The notes under the pieces: model-generated
What the model was told of the DNA's origin: nothing
What the model saw: the letters and a program-made list of their open reading frames with translations, nothing else
The model's database searches: none
Program-made: the position numbers and the translations under genes
Part shown: positions 1-11,557 of the stretch, one piece after another
Layout: each line of letters opens with the position of its first letter
How positions within the stretch are numbered: the first letter of the stretch is position 1
Assembly: GCA_025504975.1 (NCBI GenBank)
Contig: JANUWI010000002.1
Span: 1,612,001-1,676,000 of the forward strand
Origin: Plenodomus lindquistii
Lineage: Eukaryota; Ascomycota; Dothideomycetes; Pleosporales; Leptosphaeriaceae
DNA length: 64,000 nucleotides
Direction: 5' to 3'

Positions 1-384
1 GACGCTTCTATCCACCCCGATTTACCAACCGGTAATACGCAGTCCATCATCATGATTGCCGCTGAGCACGCGGCCCAGAAAATCGCTGCGTTCAAGGTCG
101 CTGCTAATGGCACTGCGCCTGCTACTCCGTCCACCCCTTCTAGCTCGCCTGCTGCCGAAGTCGAAGCTGTGACGCCGTCCGCTTCGGCGACCGTTGTAGC
201 TATTGCTCCCTCGGGCTCACCTGCTCCTGTCGTTAATTCTACAGTGCCGTCCACTGGAGCGGACAGGAAGTACACGCTCCCGGAGTTCATTTCGTTCCTC
301 GAGGAGGCAGCGAAAGCGGACGGTACTCCTGGCACGAAACTCAAGAGGGATAGTCTAGGACGTATGATCCGCCGCTTTTACTAG
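1..384 (+). CDS. GMC oxidoreductase family, C-terminal end (5' part outside window)
   Basis: The frame is open from base 1 to a TAG at 382-384 and encodes the last 127 residues. It opens with D-A-S-I-H-P-D-L-P-T-G-N-T-Q-S, followed by an I-M-I-A-A-E-H-A-A-Q-K-I helix. This matches the C-terminal signature of FAD-dependent glucose-methanol-choline oxidoreductases (family knowledge: the Asn in the GNT motif lies near the active site and flavin). A tail of about 95 residues follows, rich in Ala, Pro, Ser and Thr and ending in a short basic segment. That tail is longer than in most family members and looks like a linker. The substrate cannot be told from this piece. An ATG occurs at 52, but the conserved residues upstream of it show that it is internal. 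Confidence 0.72.
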   Translation, partial: DASIHPDLPTGNTQSIIMIAAEHAAQKIAAFKVAANGTAPATPSTPSSSPAAEVEAVTPSASATVVAIAPSGSPAPVVNSTVPSTGADRKYTLPEFISFLEEAAKADGTPGTKLKRDSLGRMIRRFY

Positions 385-609
385 AGTTAGAGCGCAATGC
401 ATGATTTTGAAGATGTTGATCCAAGAGAACTAGGATGCCAAGTGTTGGGATGATTCGATTCTTTGTATTTTGTTATTCTACTACTCTTCACAACTTCTTA
501 GATGAGCGTTTGCAATGTCTAAAGTTACATCCATGATACACCACGCTGTGATATGACGTGCAATCCTGTCAGACGTGGAAAATAAGATGTTTGAGCTGTC
601 AACTCCCCG

Positions 610-2438
610 TTACTCATCCTCATTGTAGTCATCCCAAGGCCAATGCCGCTCAGACATTTCTCTCAACCAAGGATCGTCATCGGCTGAAGCAAGGGCCTGT
701 TCTCGTATCTACTTAGCAGTTTCAAATCCTTCATTTGTACTCCACCCATCCGATCCCACCCCAAGGAGTTCGTTGATCTGCTCCACGTCCCTGTCTGCAT
801 CGCGGTGCGCGTCGTCCAATGCATCGATCCTCTCCGCTTCTTCATACGTGAAAGACACAGGGCATGGCGGCCCCGCGTGGCCATTGCTATCTGCAGCGGC
901 AGAAAACTTATCCCAATTTTGCGAGATTTGAACAAGATCGTATTGTAGGGGTGTGTTGAGACCCTCCCATGGCTCACCGGCGTGATCGAAAATTCGGCGC
1001 CTGAGTATATCTGTATCTTCCTTGAGAGCGTGCCAGTGTCCCTGGTTCAGTCGTTGAGTAAAGCCCAGGTAGTAAAAGTGTATGTGTCTGCGACGAAAGT
1101 GTTCGTTGGCTTCACTACGCTCGGATTCGCCGAGGGACTCGAAGCCAGCTGGAAGTTGTGGCGGGGCAAAGTATTTTGACTCGGGGTCGTTGTAGTTCTG
1201 GAATGAGTTCGGGATACCAGCGGCAAGGATTTTCGGCAATATCATCGCATGTTGCCAGTCGATCAGTTCGGTAACCTTGTAGTCTTCAGATACAAAGATG
1301 TTGTTTGGCTGTACGTCGGGGTGGCGAAGAACAGGTGCTTTAAGTTCTGGATCTGTCGGTACTAGATACGGAGCCACGTGGAGGTAGCTCTCCAGAGACT
1401 CGGCATGAACCCTGGGGTCTTGTTTCTGATATTGGAAGGCTTCTCTGTGTTGGCGGTGGGATGGATAGCGGGGTTTGCCGTGCTGCTTGATCCATGCGAG
1501 TTCCTTCTCAGCTGGTGCTCCGAGGGCACGGATAGCGTCAACGTCTGAGTAAGGTGAGTCTCTTGTGTATGATCGTCGCTGTCAAGCCTTACGTGGACCC
1601 CGACCTACCTCGAGATTCGCGCGCTGACCATGCCACCAGCGTAGCCCAGTATACGGGCCTACACAAAACCGTTCGTCCAATCCAGGTATGTTCACCCTGT
1701 GAGTCTCCAACCCCAGATCATGCGCATAGTAAATACTTCCACTCGCAGGTAGTTGAATGTTGAGAAGTTTTGCCTCCAGCTCCACAAAATCATGCAAGAC
1801 CTGGAGTCTTTGTTGTTCAGAAAGCTCAAACCACACATCTCCAATCGTCCGTCCGGACAACTTTTCCATTAACATGTACTCTGAGCCGATTGAGTTCTCA
1901 CCGACGCTGCACCCAAGAACCCGTGGAGTGGCGATGCCGTGGGCGCGGACAAAGTCCATGGTCGCGACTTCGCTGGCTACAGCTAGACGTCGAGTTAATG
2001 TCGAGGGGTATGTAATCTTGCGAGAATACATGTTCCGTCTCTCATGCTTATTTCAAATAACCGATTGAAACCGCCTTCTGCCAATTTGGGCAGGCTCTGG
2101 ACTTGAGGCTCGGACTTGTTGACAGATCTTGCAGCGGCTTTCGCGAGCTCACCGACGTTGAACGGAAGGTGTCGCTCGGCTAAACGTTGCTCCTCGTTGT
2201 ATCTTGAATATGGCGTCAAGTTTTTGTTTGTGTGAGCAACAGCTTGGCTTGCTGAATCTTATATCCATCCTCCAGAGGTATATTGGAAGGGCCTCTCATT
2301 GTTGTCTTTTAGATGTTGTGCACCTGCTCGCATCGCATCTGACGCGCTACCAAACCACCGAGAAAGTCCCACTGCGGTCCTACTCTGCATAGGCGAGGAT
2401 GTAAGTTTTTGTCGAGATGGCGCTGTTCGGAAGATCAT
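610..2438 (-). pseudogene. Aim9-like aminoglycoside phosphotransferase (APH) family pseudogene
   Basis: The pieces read as one fungal Aim9/APH-type kinase-like protein. They are an Arg-rich mitochondrial-type presequence (ATG at 2438), then PFQYTSGGW, YNEEQRLAERHLPFNV, FNRLFEISMRDGTCILARL, YPSTLTRRLA, and the catalytic-loop motif H-P-D-V-Q-P-N-N (H-x-D-x4-N) near 1300. One good intron is visible at 1592-1545 (GTAAGG to CAG, phase 1). Three lesions break the frame. The expected intron at 2262-2203 has AT where GT is needed. One base is missing near 2012, so ARL and YPST lie in different frames. An in-frame TAG at 709-711 is followed in the same frame by 32 more codons (IREQALASADDDPWLREM through WPWDDYNEDE, stop at 610-612) that resemble the usual acidic family tail. 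Two lesions fit C:G to T:A change, as RIP would give. Sequencing errors are the alternative. Confidence 0.7.
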
Positions 2439-2930
2439 GATCCACAATGGTAAGGATGTGATGTGGTCACGCTTTGTGGCTGGATTTTTTGATCCCAAGG
2501 GCACCGTGTCTCCACCAGGTCTACGAACCAGCTATCACCAACACCAAACCTCCGATGATATCGTATGGTTATCTGTAAGCGGCAAACAGTGACTAATCAG
2601 GTACATGTGAATCTCATTTTAGCCCACCTTGACCTTGCCTCATTGTGTATTGATCACAGAAGGAGCGCGCGAAAACGCACAAGCAAGGTCTTGGGTAGTT
2701 CTCGAGTAGAATCTACGAAGCACAAGAGACTAGGCGAGGCGACAGACATAACGAAACACGCCAAGAAACACTAACCTAAAAGAGGGTGGGGTGATACGGT
2801 CGCAACATGTTACCGACGTGAGTGCAGAAACAACATTTCTTGAACTATCTAGATTAATAATATCTGTAAAGAAGGTCATTATCCAAGAGACGGCTTTACA
2901 TGTCGTGTCGTCTGAGAAATGCTAGCGTGG
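2439..2930. other. Intergenic, nothing recognised
   Basis: 492 bp between the phosphotransferase relic and the end of the arrestin gene, both on the minus strand. It presumably holds the relic's old promoter. No ORF with coding character, repeat or RNA gene was seen. Confidence 0.5.
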
Positions 2931-5692
2931 TCAGACCCATTGTCCACGCTCCTGTTCGTCTTTCCCAGGGCCGTTGTTCTTCAGCCATCCTACTCCAGCA
3001 TTTGCGACGCCTTTCCAACGCTCGACACTCTTCTTCTTGCTAAAGCGGTATTGGCTGCTACGGCTACGCTCAAGACGCTGTCTAAAGGGTCCGTCACCGT
3101 CTACGCCGAGGCCGCCAAGCTCCATATCCTCGCGTACTTCCGCTTCTCGAAAACCAAGAGCAGAGCTGGGACCTCGATGAGATCTTGAAGAGTTACCTCT
3201 GTGAATGTTGCTGGGCCTTGAGCCAAGTGTATCATTTGACCGAACTCTTCGCAAGCGGTGTTGTAGGTCGGCTGCCTCAGTATCACCTAGAATTCTGCCT
3301 TTACGATTCGATGGTGGCGTGCGGTAGTCCCAGTTGGAGACTGCTCGCTTTAGACTGTACTTCCGTGGGCTCTGCTCCAGGACTTGACCCAGCTCCTGGA
3401 TGTCGTCGACTCGGGCACGCATCCGTTCGAGAGACTGCATGCGAGGTGCCGCGAAGGCTCGGCCTTGAACGGATTGTGAGGGGCGACGATTGAGGCGGTC
3501 TTCGGAATGGTTACGTTGATGCGAAAGCTTCTCTTCTATTGCCATTGCTACTTGGGCAACGGAATTTGGAACGACATCAAGAGAGTTCTAATTGTTGATT
3601 AGCCCGGAAAGGGTTGAGAGCTTAGCCGATGAGGAGACGGACCATATGTATGAGGACGATAGGTAATTGAACGGTGACCAGCTTCCTGGTCGATGTCAGC
3701 ATAATAAGTAGAGCGTGAGTCAAGACTGACTTGTGTGCACTGCTAACAATGACGTTGAGAAAATATCGTACTTCAAAGTATTTTCCTGCGCTGGTCAGTG
3801 AAGTTCATTTACGTGGATGATAGTGACCGCACCACACTTGACTGTGGCATGCCCACAGGGTATGTCGAGATTGCATGTGCGTATATGGGTTTGATGTGCG
3901 GTAACACCGTGCCATCCAGCTGATCCAGGTTTCACTATAGCCTTGCTCAGTGTAGCGCGCTCATTGCTGTCGAATATCCGGGCCTGACCAGCAGACTTCT
4001 CCATGGTCGACGCAGCAGACTAAGCACATTCAACATCAGCAACCTAAAAGAACCTGGCAATGATCCCTCAATGACCAACGTGTTTGTAGCATAGGATGTT
4101 TCTTTCCATCTGAAGTTCAATCTTTCTGATTGTCTTGCGGCTGTTATTTGCGATGTGGACGTCGACATAAATACTCGTTCCGCTGACCCACACTTGGCGA
4201 TGAAGGCCTGCGGTGACACGAACTATCTCAACAGTGGTATCGCGTGGCTTGACCCATTCGTCCGAAGCAGTCAGTGGACTTGGTAGCGACACCAGTGCTT
4301 TCTCAGCTATCGACCAGTCAGTACGGAGGAAGAGGTTGTGGATTGACACATACGATCGTAAACGGAAAGTACCGTCACATCTTCGGACGTTCTAACGATG
4401 TATTGTTTTCCTTGATCGCGAATCAGAAGCGAAACGCAGAGGACATACCGGATTCGCGCATTCTTTGAATAAAAGGGCGGCGGACCGACGTTCAGAGGCA
4501 GACTTAGGTTGAAGGCGAGATTGGTAAGCGAGGGCATCAAATGCCAGAAGAGGTCGTCTGAGCTTATAGGGTCTTGAGTATCGACCATGTTCTGCGGCGG
4601 CGGGTTCTTTTCATCAATCAACTCCGAGGCTAAGTTTAGGAAGACGCTTCTTCTATTCCCACTCATTTCCTCTATACCAAGTAAGTCGATAGATATACGG
4701 GCAATGTCCAGAGTCCTTCTATGACGTATCCGCTCTGCATCATCGATCTTGATCTGAGCAGTGCCTTCGATAGAGCCTCCGCCAACAAATATGCTTGCTG
4801 ACAGGTCCAGGCCTAGCTCGATTCTGGGATGCCGATGTGATGGAAACTCCAGAAGGTCCTTTGATAGCGGCTTGCGTACAAATGTTCTCGAGGGTACGCG
4901 TCGATGAGTGTCGTGAGATACAGAGTCAAGCCGCGCAGCAACATGACGTAGAGGAGATTGCGAGTGACCGCGCTGGGGTATAGTATTCTCATCGTCTTTG
5001 GGTGGGGGTAACGGTATGGTGGGTAAAGCATGTGTAGAAGCTGTAGCTGCCGCTGGTTGAATTGATTGTGTGGGCAGCATTTGCGATGGCTTTCGAGACT
5101 GCGAGACGTCACGCGCGCGCGATCGCGATGACGACCGGGGTGGTACAGTACCTGGTGGTATGCTGTATATGCTGGAAATGCTGTGATTGTCTAGAGGACT
5201 CGGAGGAGAGGACGATCGCGAGGTGTGTCGACCATGAATGGATCTCAAACCATTATTCCCTGCGCTTGTCTTCCTCTCTGGCTCTTTGTTCTCCGCATGT
5301 CGAACATCGGCGCTTGGGCGTCTTTTCGAAGTAGCAGATATCTTCCGAGATACATCGGTACGAGAACTACTGCGCTGGTTGTGCTCATGATAGGGTCGCC
5401 GAGCCAGAGTTTCGGCCAAGCTGGGTTCTGTGAGTTCGCGAATGTCTGATAAAGGTCGCATTTTCGCCCACGACGAGGCGATAGAGTGTCCTCTGGATTC
5501 GCCGAAGGTGTTACCAACCATGCCGTCACAGCCTGGGAACCGGCTGTCGTCTGGCTCCAGTAGTGAGAGAAACGAGGGGCAGCTTGTTTGCTCGTGCGAC
5601 TGCCGGGACTCGGACAGCCTGGCGTTGTCGGCTGGTGGCTGAGATTGACCTGACCCTTTCAGCAGCCATCCCGCAAACTGGGACAATGTCAT
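2931..5692 (-). CDS. Arrestin-domain protein (ART/alpha-arrestin family trafficking adaptor)
   Basis: Six exons: 5692-4354, 4306-4080, 4019-3833, 3785-3731, 3685-3643 and 3587-2931. All five introns are 45-60 bp GT-AG, and frames join exactly to give 835 residues. Residues 1 to about 285 are Ser/Arg-rich and probably disordered. An arrestin N fold follows (IELGLDLSASIFVGGGSIEGTAQIKI, then NARIRYVLCVSLLIRD). The arrestin C fold comes next (VTAGLHRQVWVSGTSIYVDVHIANNS; IKPGS-type strand; FEVRYFLNVIV; TVQLPIVLIHMNSLD). The tail of about 205 residues is basic and polar. Fungal arrestins of this type recruit Rsp5/HulA-type ubiquitin ligases to plasma-membrane transporters for endocytosis. The only P-P-x-Y is PPFY inside the fold, so a classical tail PY motif is not evident. 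The cargo is unknown. Confidence 0.85.
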
Positions 5693-7841
5693 CGCTGCCT
5701 ACCGTCAGCGGCTGCGAGTGCTGATGAGAGTATACAAGACAACTTCGTGGACGATAGGAGGAGCACGAAGCTGTGGACTATCGTTTAAATGTTGGCCAAA
5801 CGATTGATGCGGGATCTGATGCTGCTGAAAACAGGAGAGGAAGTCATATGAGACTATGTCAATGCTTGATATCCTGGGATGCGGGTGAGGTCTGTCGCTT
5901 GAGGGTTTATGGTGATGGAGAAGGTTTGCATCGTGATGTTAGGGTCAGAGCGCGCCCTCGTGTGAGATGGGAAGGAAGGCGCTGCATGTGGGAATAGCAC
6001 CTGCTTGTTGATTGCTAGCAGTGTGCATGTAGCCACTCCAACACCAACATCATGTTGTGAGCACCATGAGAACGCGACCTAAGCTTACCGCCTGTTTTTA
6101 GCTCAATCAATATTTCTATTGGTGTGCTTAACAGGTCAGAGGAGTCCAGTCTCTGGAAGCTCTGCTCTCTACACAGTGTCTACGTGTAGCCGTCTTCTAA
6201 GCACCTGTGATACAGAAGATGTCTCTACAACAATCGAGGGTTGAATCTCCCAGGGAAGGAACGTATTAGCGTGATTGCTGCGAATTCGACCCATTTTGTG
6301 CACAATGTACACCGGTCTACTGGAGCTACGACAGCAGACGCACACTCGACTGATGCCGACCCATGATTCAGGAGCGGCAGCAAAAGACCAGATTGCAACT
6401 TCACGATGCATTGCGGAGAGGCTCCATTCCGTCGGCCAAGTCTCGAGTCTCGACCGTGGCAGGAAGATCAGCTGGTCGGTCAGCCGAGAGGAGGCGGCTT
6501 GGCGCTAGGCCCCTTCTCAGGCAACGACGCTCATGTGGTGCATAAAAGGACGATGTCGGCGGCGACTCGAAGCGAGGATCCGGGAGCGGCGTGAGAGCTG
6601 GGCGACCAACTCTGGAGGCCGTGGGCAGTGTGGTGAGGGTTGATGTGCGACGCGTGTATACAGTCGACGTGAGATGGTGAGGATACGATGAAGGTGTCCA
6701 CACACACGACTGGGGGGTGAAGCGGGGAAGGCAAGCACGATGCTGCTCCTGTCTGGTAGACTACTGTGTATCTTATCAGATTCAGTCTCACTTGGTCGGT
6801 CAGCCTTAGCAGAGACGCAAGCGCCAGCGGCTGCGAACGTGCAGCCTCGTGATTCGGCGGAGTCGGGATGCACGCCTCGGCAAATAGTGCAACTGGATGC
6901 CGACCTCGGGTGCCTGTCGATTGTCCGTGGATGGCAGTCCTGGTCCTGGGCGCACCAACCCCATGGCCGGCCGTGTTGGATGTCGCGAGGGGTGCAGTGC
7001 AGTCTGCCTGCTTTTCTCCAGACGCACCCGGGAGGGCGCCCATTTGATAAGAAGTCGCACAGGCAGCGCTCGCACAGGGCCTCGCGCGGTGGAGATGCCG
7101 GAGATGCAGTGCAAAAAACTCTTAGCAGCGCGGGAGCTAAGGCGCGACCATGCCGGATGCGGTATCGCGATCCCTGGTCGGCAGCAGCAGCCATGTTCGG
7201 CGGCATGCACGCTCGACGACGTTGGACGTTCACGCTGTGCCGTTGGTGTCCACGGTCAGCGGCCAGCCAGCGCACCTGTTCGCTCTGCTGCAGACACCCC
7301 GCGAAAAGAAAACTCTGAGCTCGGCCAACCGCGTCTCCGCACGCCTTGGCCGTCATTGCAGATTGCGTGCGGCGTGCGGCGTGCGGCGTGCGGCCAGGCG
7401 AGTACGGTACGCACGGCTGCCATTTGCTGCGCTGCTCACCACGCAGAGCATCTGGCACTGGCACTGGACTGGACTGGACTTCGCTCGGCACGCAGAGAAC
7501 GGGGCCCGTTCGCTTTTTCAAGTGCAGCACCTCCGCCCCTCCGTCGAGCCCTCCTCTGCTGTTTCCATTACCCAAGAGCTTACCTCACGCCGCCTGCGCA
7601 ACCACCCACAGGCCCCGAATCCGTTTTCTTATCTCCCATTATCAAGCCCCCGTACACACGCATTCCAGCACCGACCCGACGCTGCGGCTGCCCGGGCTAG
7701 CCGCGCTTAATCCCCCAGAGCCTCGTCGCTGCCTGCCACGGCCAGTTCGCACCTGCCTTTTCGTCGCCTCTGTCGCGTCTATCGCACCGCTTGGCGTTCG
7801 CGTGCCCCTCTATCAACCACGGAGGGGTACGGCTGCCGCAC
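5693..7841. other. Divergent intergenic region / probable long bZIP leader
   Basis: 2.15 kb between the arrestin start (-) and the bZIP start (+). The right half (about 6500-7840) is GC-rich and carries many overlapping open frames on both strands, none with recognisable protein character. The bZIP 5' leader probably lies there. Short repeats at 7366-7394 and around 7450-7480 are the only structure noted. Confidence 0.5.
7366..7394 (+). repeat. Heptamer tandem repeat (GTGCGGC)x4
   Basis: Four perfect head-to-tail copies of GTGCGGC lie about 450 bp upstream of the bZIP start codon. A short stutter of CTGGCA/CTGGA units follows at about 7450-7480. They are probably simple-sequence expansions in the leader or promoter. 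Confidence 0.85.
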
Positions 7842-9315
7842 ATGGGCGATAGTCTCGTAACAGATATGACGGCTCCCGTGGGCAAGGCAGAGGCTTCGCG
7901 CGATGGTTCGACAGACTCTATCGGATCGTCGCCCGAGCCCGGTCTCGCGGAGACATATCCCCAGGAGGAGCCCCAGCAGCAGAAGCGCAAAGGCGGCCGC
8001 AAACCCGTGAGCCTTCCCATCTGCCCTGCTGTCCACCATGACTGCCCTTGTAGAATCAATTACCATGTCACACTTAGGACTAACAAAGCGCCGTAAGATA
8101 TATGCCACTTCAGAAGAGCGCAAGCAGCGCAATAGACAGGCGCAAGCCGCCTTCCGTGAACGCCGCACAGAGTACATCAAGCAGCTCGAGAGCACCATCA
8201 AGCACCATGAGGAGACGCTGCAGAACCTGCAAAACAGTCACCGCAACGCCGCCGACGAATGCCTTATGCTCCGGTATAAGAATTCTCTACTGGAGAGGGT
8301 TCTACTAGAGAAAGGTAGCCCCAGAGTTGCCCCCGTCTTATCAGGCGATCCTGCGCTAACATGTGCTCCACCAGGCATTGACGTCCAGGCTGAGCTGCGC
8401 GCGAAGACTGGCAGTCCAAACCTCGGGCCAACAAGAGCCCCAGTGTCTGCACATAACTCTCCCAACCAGGCACCCCTGCAGCAGCGTGCCATCTTGAACA
8501 GACAGCAGCAAAGACGCTCGCTCCAAGGGCCTCCCAAGCCTGATGGTTCCAACGGCCTGTCCATGATACAGCCTGACGGTCCCATCCAACGTTCACCACT
8601 GTCGCAGCCTACTCCTGGCTCGCACCTGTCGTCGCCTGCCCAGTCTGCGACTCGTTCACCCAACTTCATGCCCCATGGCCAATCAGTGTCGCCCAACTTT
8701 GGGCCTATGCCCCCGCAACAGCAGCAGCAGCAGCAGCAGCCGCCTCTACGGCCTCAGCCACCTAGGTCAAGCTTTGCTCCAATGATGCCAGGTCCTCAGC
8801 GACCATCGCTAATCACCAACCAACCTCAATCCAATGGCATATCCAGTGCTTCCACTGTAGGCAGCAGCGGTAGCGGAATAACGCAGAGCAGTGGTCCATC
8901 CTCATACTACCAGACTCAATTCACGGACCACATGAGTCAACTCGGCAAGCTGACCCGTTTCTTTTTCTCCCCTTAGGGATAGGACTATGTAATCCTAGGC
9001 TGATTTTGTGTTGCAGAGCAGGAGTATGAGGAACAAGCCGACTCCTACGACCACGACGAACCGAGCGACCAGTCTGCTGGCCCTGGGCCATTCCCGCAGC
9101 AGAACTTCCCACCCACGAACAACATGCCACCCCCGATGGCACCATCCCAAAATCCGCCATTCACGAGCCCCGCTGCTTTGGCACCCAACGACGGAGGACA
9201 TGTCTTCAATGGCTTGAACAACCAGCTCTTCGACCCCTACGACCCGATGCTAGATGCCGATCCATTCGGGCTCTCGGCTTCGATGCACTTCCCGACCATG
9301 TACGAGTCTAGATGA
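7842..9315 (+). CDS. bZIP transcription factor, Yap-like
   Basis: Four exons (7842-8006, 8098-8314, 8375-8944, 9017-9315) give 416 residues. The basic region and leader are G-R-K-P-I-Y-A-T-S-E-E-R-K-Q-R-N-R-Q-A-Q-A-A-F-R-E-R-R, with the N-x3-Q-A-A-F-R signature of Yap/Pap1-type bZIPs. A leucine-zipper coiled coil follows (YIKQLESTIKHHEETLQNLQ, then LMLRYKNSLLERVLLEKG). The C-terminal two thirds are Pro/Gln/Ser-rich with a short poly-Gln run and look like an activation region. Intron 1 is 91 bp and splits the conserved KP|IYAT. Intron 2 (8315-8374) is 60 bp, stop-free and in frame. Intron 3 (8945-9016) needs a GC donor. No redox cysteine-rich domain was seen, so stress-sensor function should not be assumed. 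Confidence 0.87.
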
Positions 9316-10164
9316 CGGATGTAAGCGAGTTCTGTGTATAAAAGACGAAACAAATCACCGATTAATTGGAACGAAAGAACCTCACGAACCAAGATCATGT
9401 TCATGTTTATATTGATGTTTAGCGGGCGCAAAGAGATTAGGGAAGACCTGTCAGCTTGGGCAGTATGCTGGCGTTGACCAAGGCCAAGGCATGGACCTGC
9501 GGGTACGAAGACACGGCGGCATTATTAAAAGTTATTATTCGAAATTTTGCGACTTGGACGGGCTCTGGTCTCAATTGTTAGATGGAAAGTTTGGTTGCTA
9601 GAAGGAGAAGCAGGCATCAATTCGCCCCTTGTCCATGTTGGCGGCGCAGGCTTGGTGGCCTTTGTCCAAAGCAGGCGGTCACACTGTACAAACCTAATAC
9701 GAAATGGACCTTGAAGTCACCATACAATTGCTCCTCGATTGGGTAAAGTGAATCTCGAGACAAGGTGAAGCGCTGTGTCACTGACACTTGGATGGGTAAT
9801 TGACATCAGTGGCGTGCGGAGACATATAACACGCTACCGAGTTTCAGCTTACAGCTTGAGCAAGCTGGTATTGAACAATGCACAGCCAGATGCAGTAGAA
9901 GTAGACAAGCAGCGTCATAGGCCTGCTGTCTCTGTACCTCGAATCCTGGTGGGGCACGGACGGCTACTGCATTGACTAAGCGAACACAAAACCAAAATCC
10001 ACCAAAACTCTGCCCACCAACCTCACGTCGATTACCCCGTGAACGAGCCACACTCTGAGAGCCACGTCCCTAAATCCGTAGGGCCGCTCTCGCATTCTTT
10101 TTTACCCACCCGGCAGGTTGCGCATCTAGAAGGCAAAGCGCGAAAGGCGCTCCAGACCGGCAAG
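9316..10164. other. Intergenic, nothing recognised
   Basis: 849 bp between the bZIP stop and the Stm1-like start. It must hold the bZIP 3' end and the promoter and leader of the next gene. No repeat, RNA gene or coding frame was seen. Confidence 0.5.
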
Positions 10165-11557
10165 ATGTCGACAATCGCTTCCAAGGTGAGTTTCAGCATC
10201 CCCGCTCCATGCCCATGCCAGCTCCGCGCTCAATGGCACCGCGCAGCCGCAGGCGCACCGCGCTGCTCACCCTCTCGAGACCACGGGCTAATTGCGGACA
10301 CAGAACATCTACGAACTCCTGGGTATGTCGCGGCCGCCGTATTACCCCTCCTTCTAGCTCCGCTCACCAATTCTGCAGGCAACGACCCCGAGCTCGACCC
10401 CGACAGGCCAGCTGACCCACCGACAAAGGCCATTGACAAGCCTGTCCAGCGCACCGGCAAGCGCGATGGTGGTGACACTCCACGAGGTCTCCCTGAGCGG
10501 TCAGCCAACGACAGCCGCCCCAAGCAGACCGGCAGCGGCAACGACAATGGTATGTGTGGGAGACGATACGCGCCTGAGACATATATACTCTATGCACTAG
10601 GCATCTACGTTGTATGCCAGAGCTAACGGTACCTAGCCTTCCGGGATCGCGGTGTAGGCGCCGACAAGAACCGCAGCCGTGGTTCAGGTGGTGAGTTTAT
10701 CCCATTGAATTCGAGATTCATTCTTCTAACATTGCTCAGAACCCGCCTCAGGAGGTCGCGGTGGCGAGCGCGGTCGTGGCCGTGGTCGTGGTGGACGTGG
10801 AGGCCGTGGTGGACCCCGCGCTGACGACCGTCACAGCAGGACCGGCATCTCGTAAGGGTCGTTACACATTATCTACAAAACACCGCTAACCATCTTTAGT
10901 GATCACGAGAAGCAGGTCGCTCACGGCTGGGGTGCAAACGACGGCAACGCCGAACTGGCTGACGAGCAGGCTGGCGAGGAGATCGCCAAGGCAGAGGAGA
11001 AGGAGGCTGTCACCGAGGACGCCGAGGCCCAGAACAACCCTGAGCCCGAGCCCGAAGACAGGAGCAAGTCTTACGCTGCCTACCTTGCCGAGAAGGCCGA
11101 GAAGGCTTCTCTTGCCGCCCAGAACGTCCGCAAGGCCAACGAGGGCAGCAGCGCCAAGTTCCCCGAGGGAACTGCTCTCTCCCGCGAGGACCAGGACGAC
11201 TTCATGGCCGCCGCCGCTGGCAAGGCCAAGCGCGAACGTGCCCGCAAGGAGAAGATCCACGTCGAGCTCGACGGCGACCGTATGCTCGCCCCTCCTCCTC
11301 GTGAGGGCGGCAGCCGTGGCGGACGTGGCGGCCGTGGTGACTTCCGCGGCGAGGGACGTGGTCGAGGCGAGGGCCGTGGCGAGTTCCGTGGACGTGGCCG
11401 TGGAGGCGAGGGTCGCGGTCGCGGCGAAGGCCGTGGTCGTGGTGGTGAAGGACGTGGACGTGGAGAGACCCGTGGCCGTGGCGGTCGCGGCGGTGCTCAG
11501 TCCGGCTCCAGCATCAACATTGCCGACTCCAGCGCTTTCCCCAGCCTGGGCGCATAG
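10165..11557 (+). CDS. Stm1-like ribosome/RNA-binding protein (hyaluronan/mRNA-binding family)
   Basis: Six exons: 10165-10185, 10304-10322, 10379-10549, 10637-10690, 10740-10851 and 10900-11557. The first two are only 21 and 19 nt. The product is 344 residues. The N-terminus MSTIASKNIYELLGNDPELDPDRPADPPTKAIDKP matches fungal Stm1, where this segment binds the ribosome. An RGG-rich patch is at about 85-105. The middle part has HGWG, an acidic stretch, and SKSYAAYLAEKAEKASLA, a recognisable Stm1/HABP4 element. A long Gly-Arg-Glu repeat tail (about 265-325) ends in NIADSSAFPSLGA. Stm1 clamps idle 80S ribosomes and affects mRNA decay in yeast; the same role here is inference. Tiny 5' exons are easily missed by automated prediction. 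Confidence 0.85.

Noticed and set aside
6517..7700. Several long overlapping open frames on both strands (up to 352 codons)
   Set aside because: They overlap each other in up to five frames in GC-rich DNA, are rich in Arg/Pro/Ala/Ser, lack domains and sit where the bZIP leader is expected. This is the pattern of non-coding GC-rich sequence.
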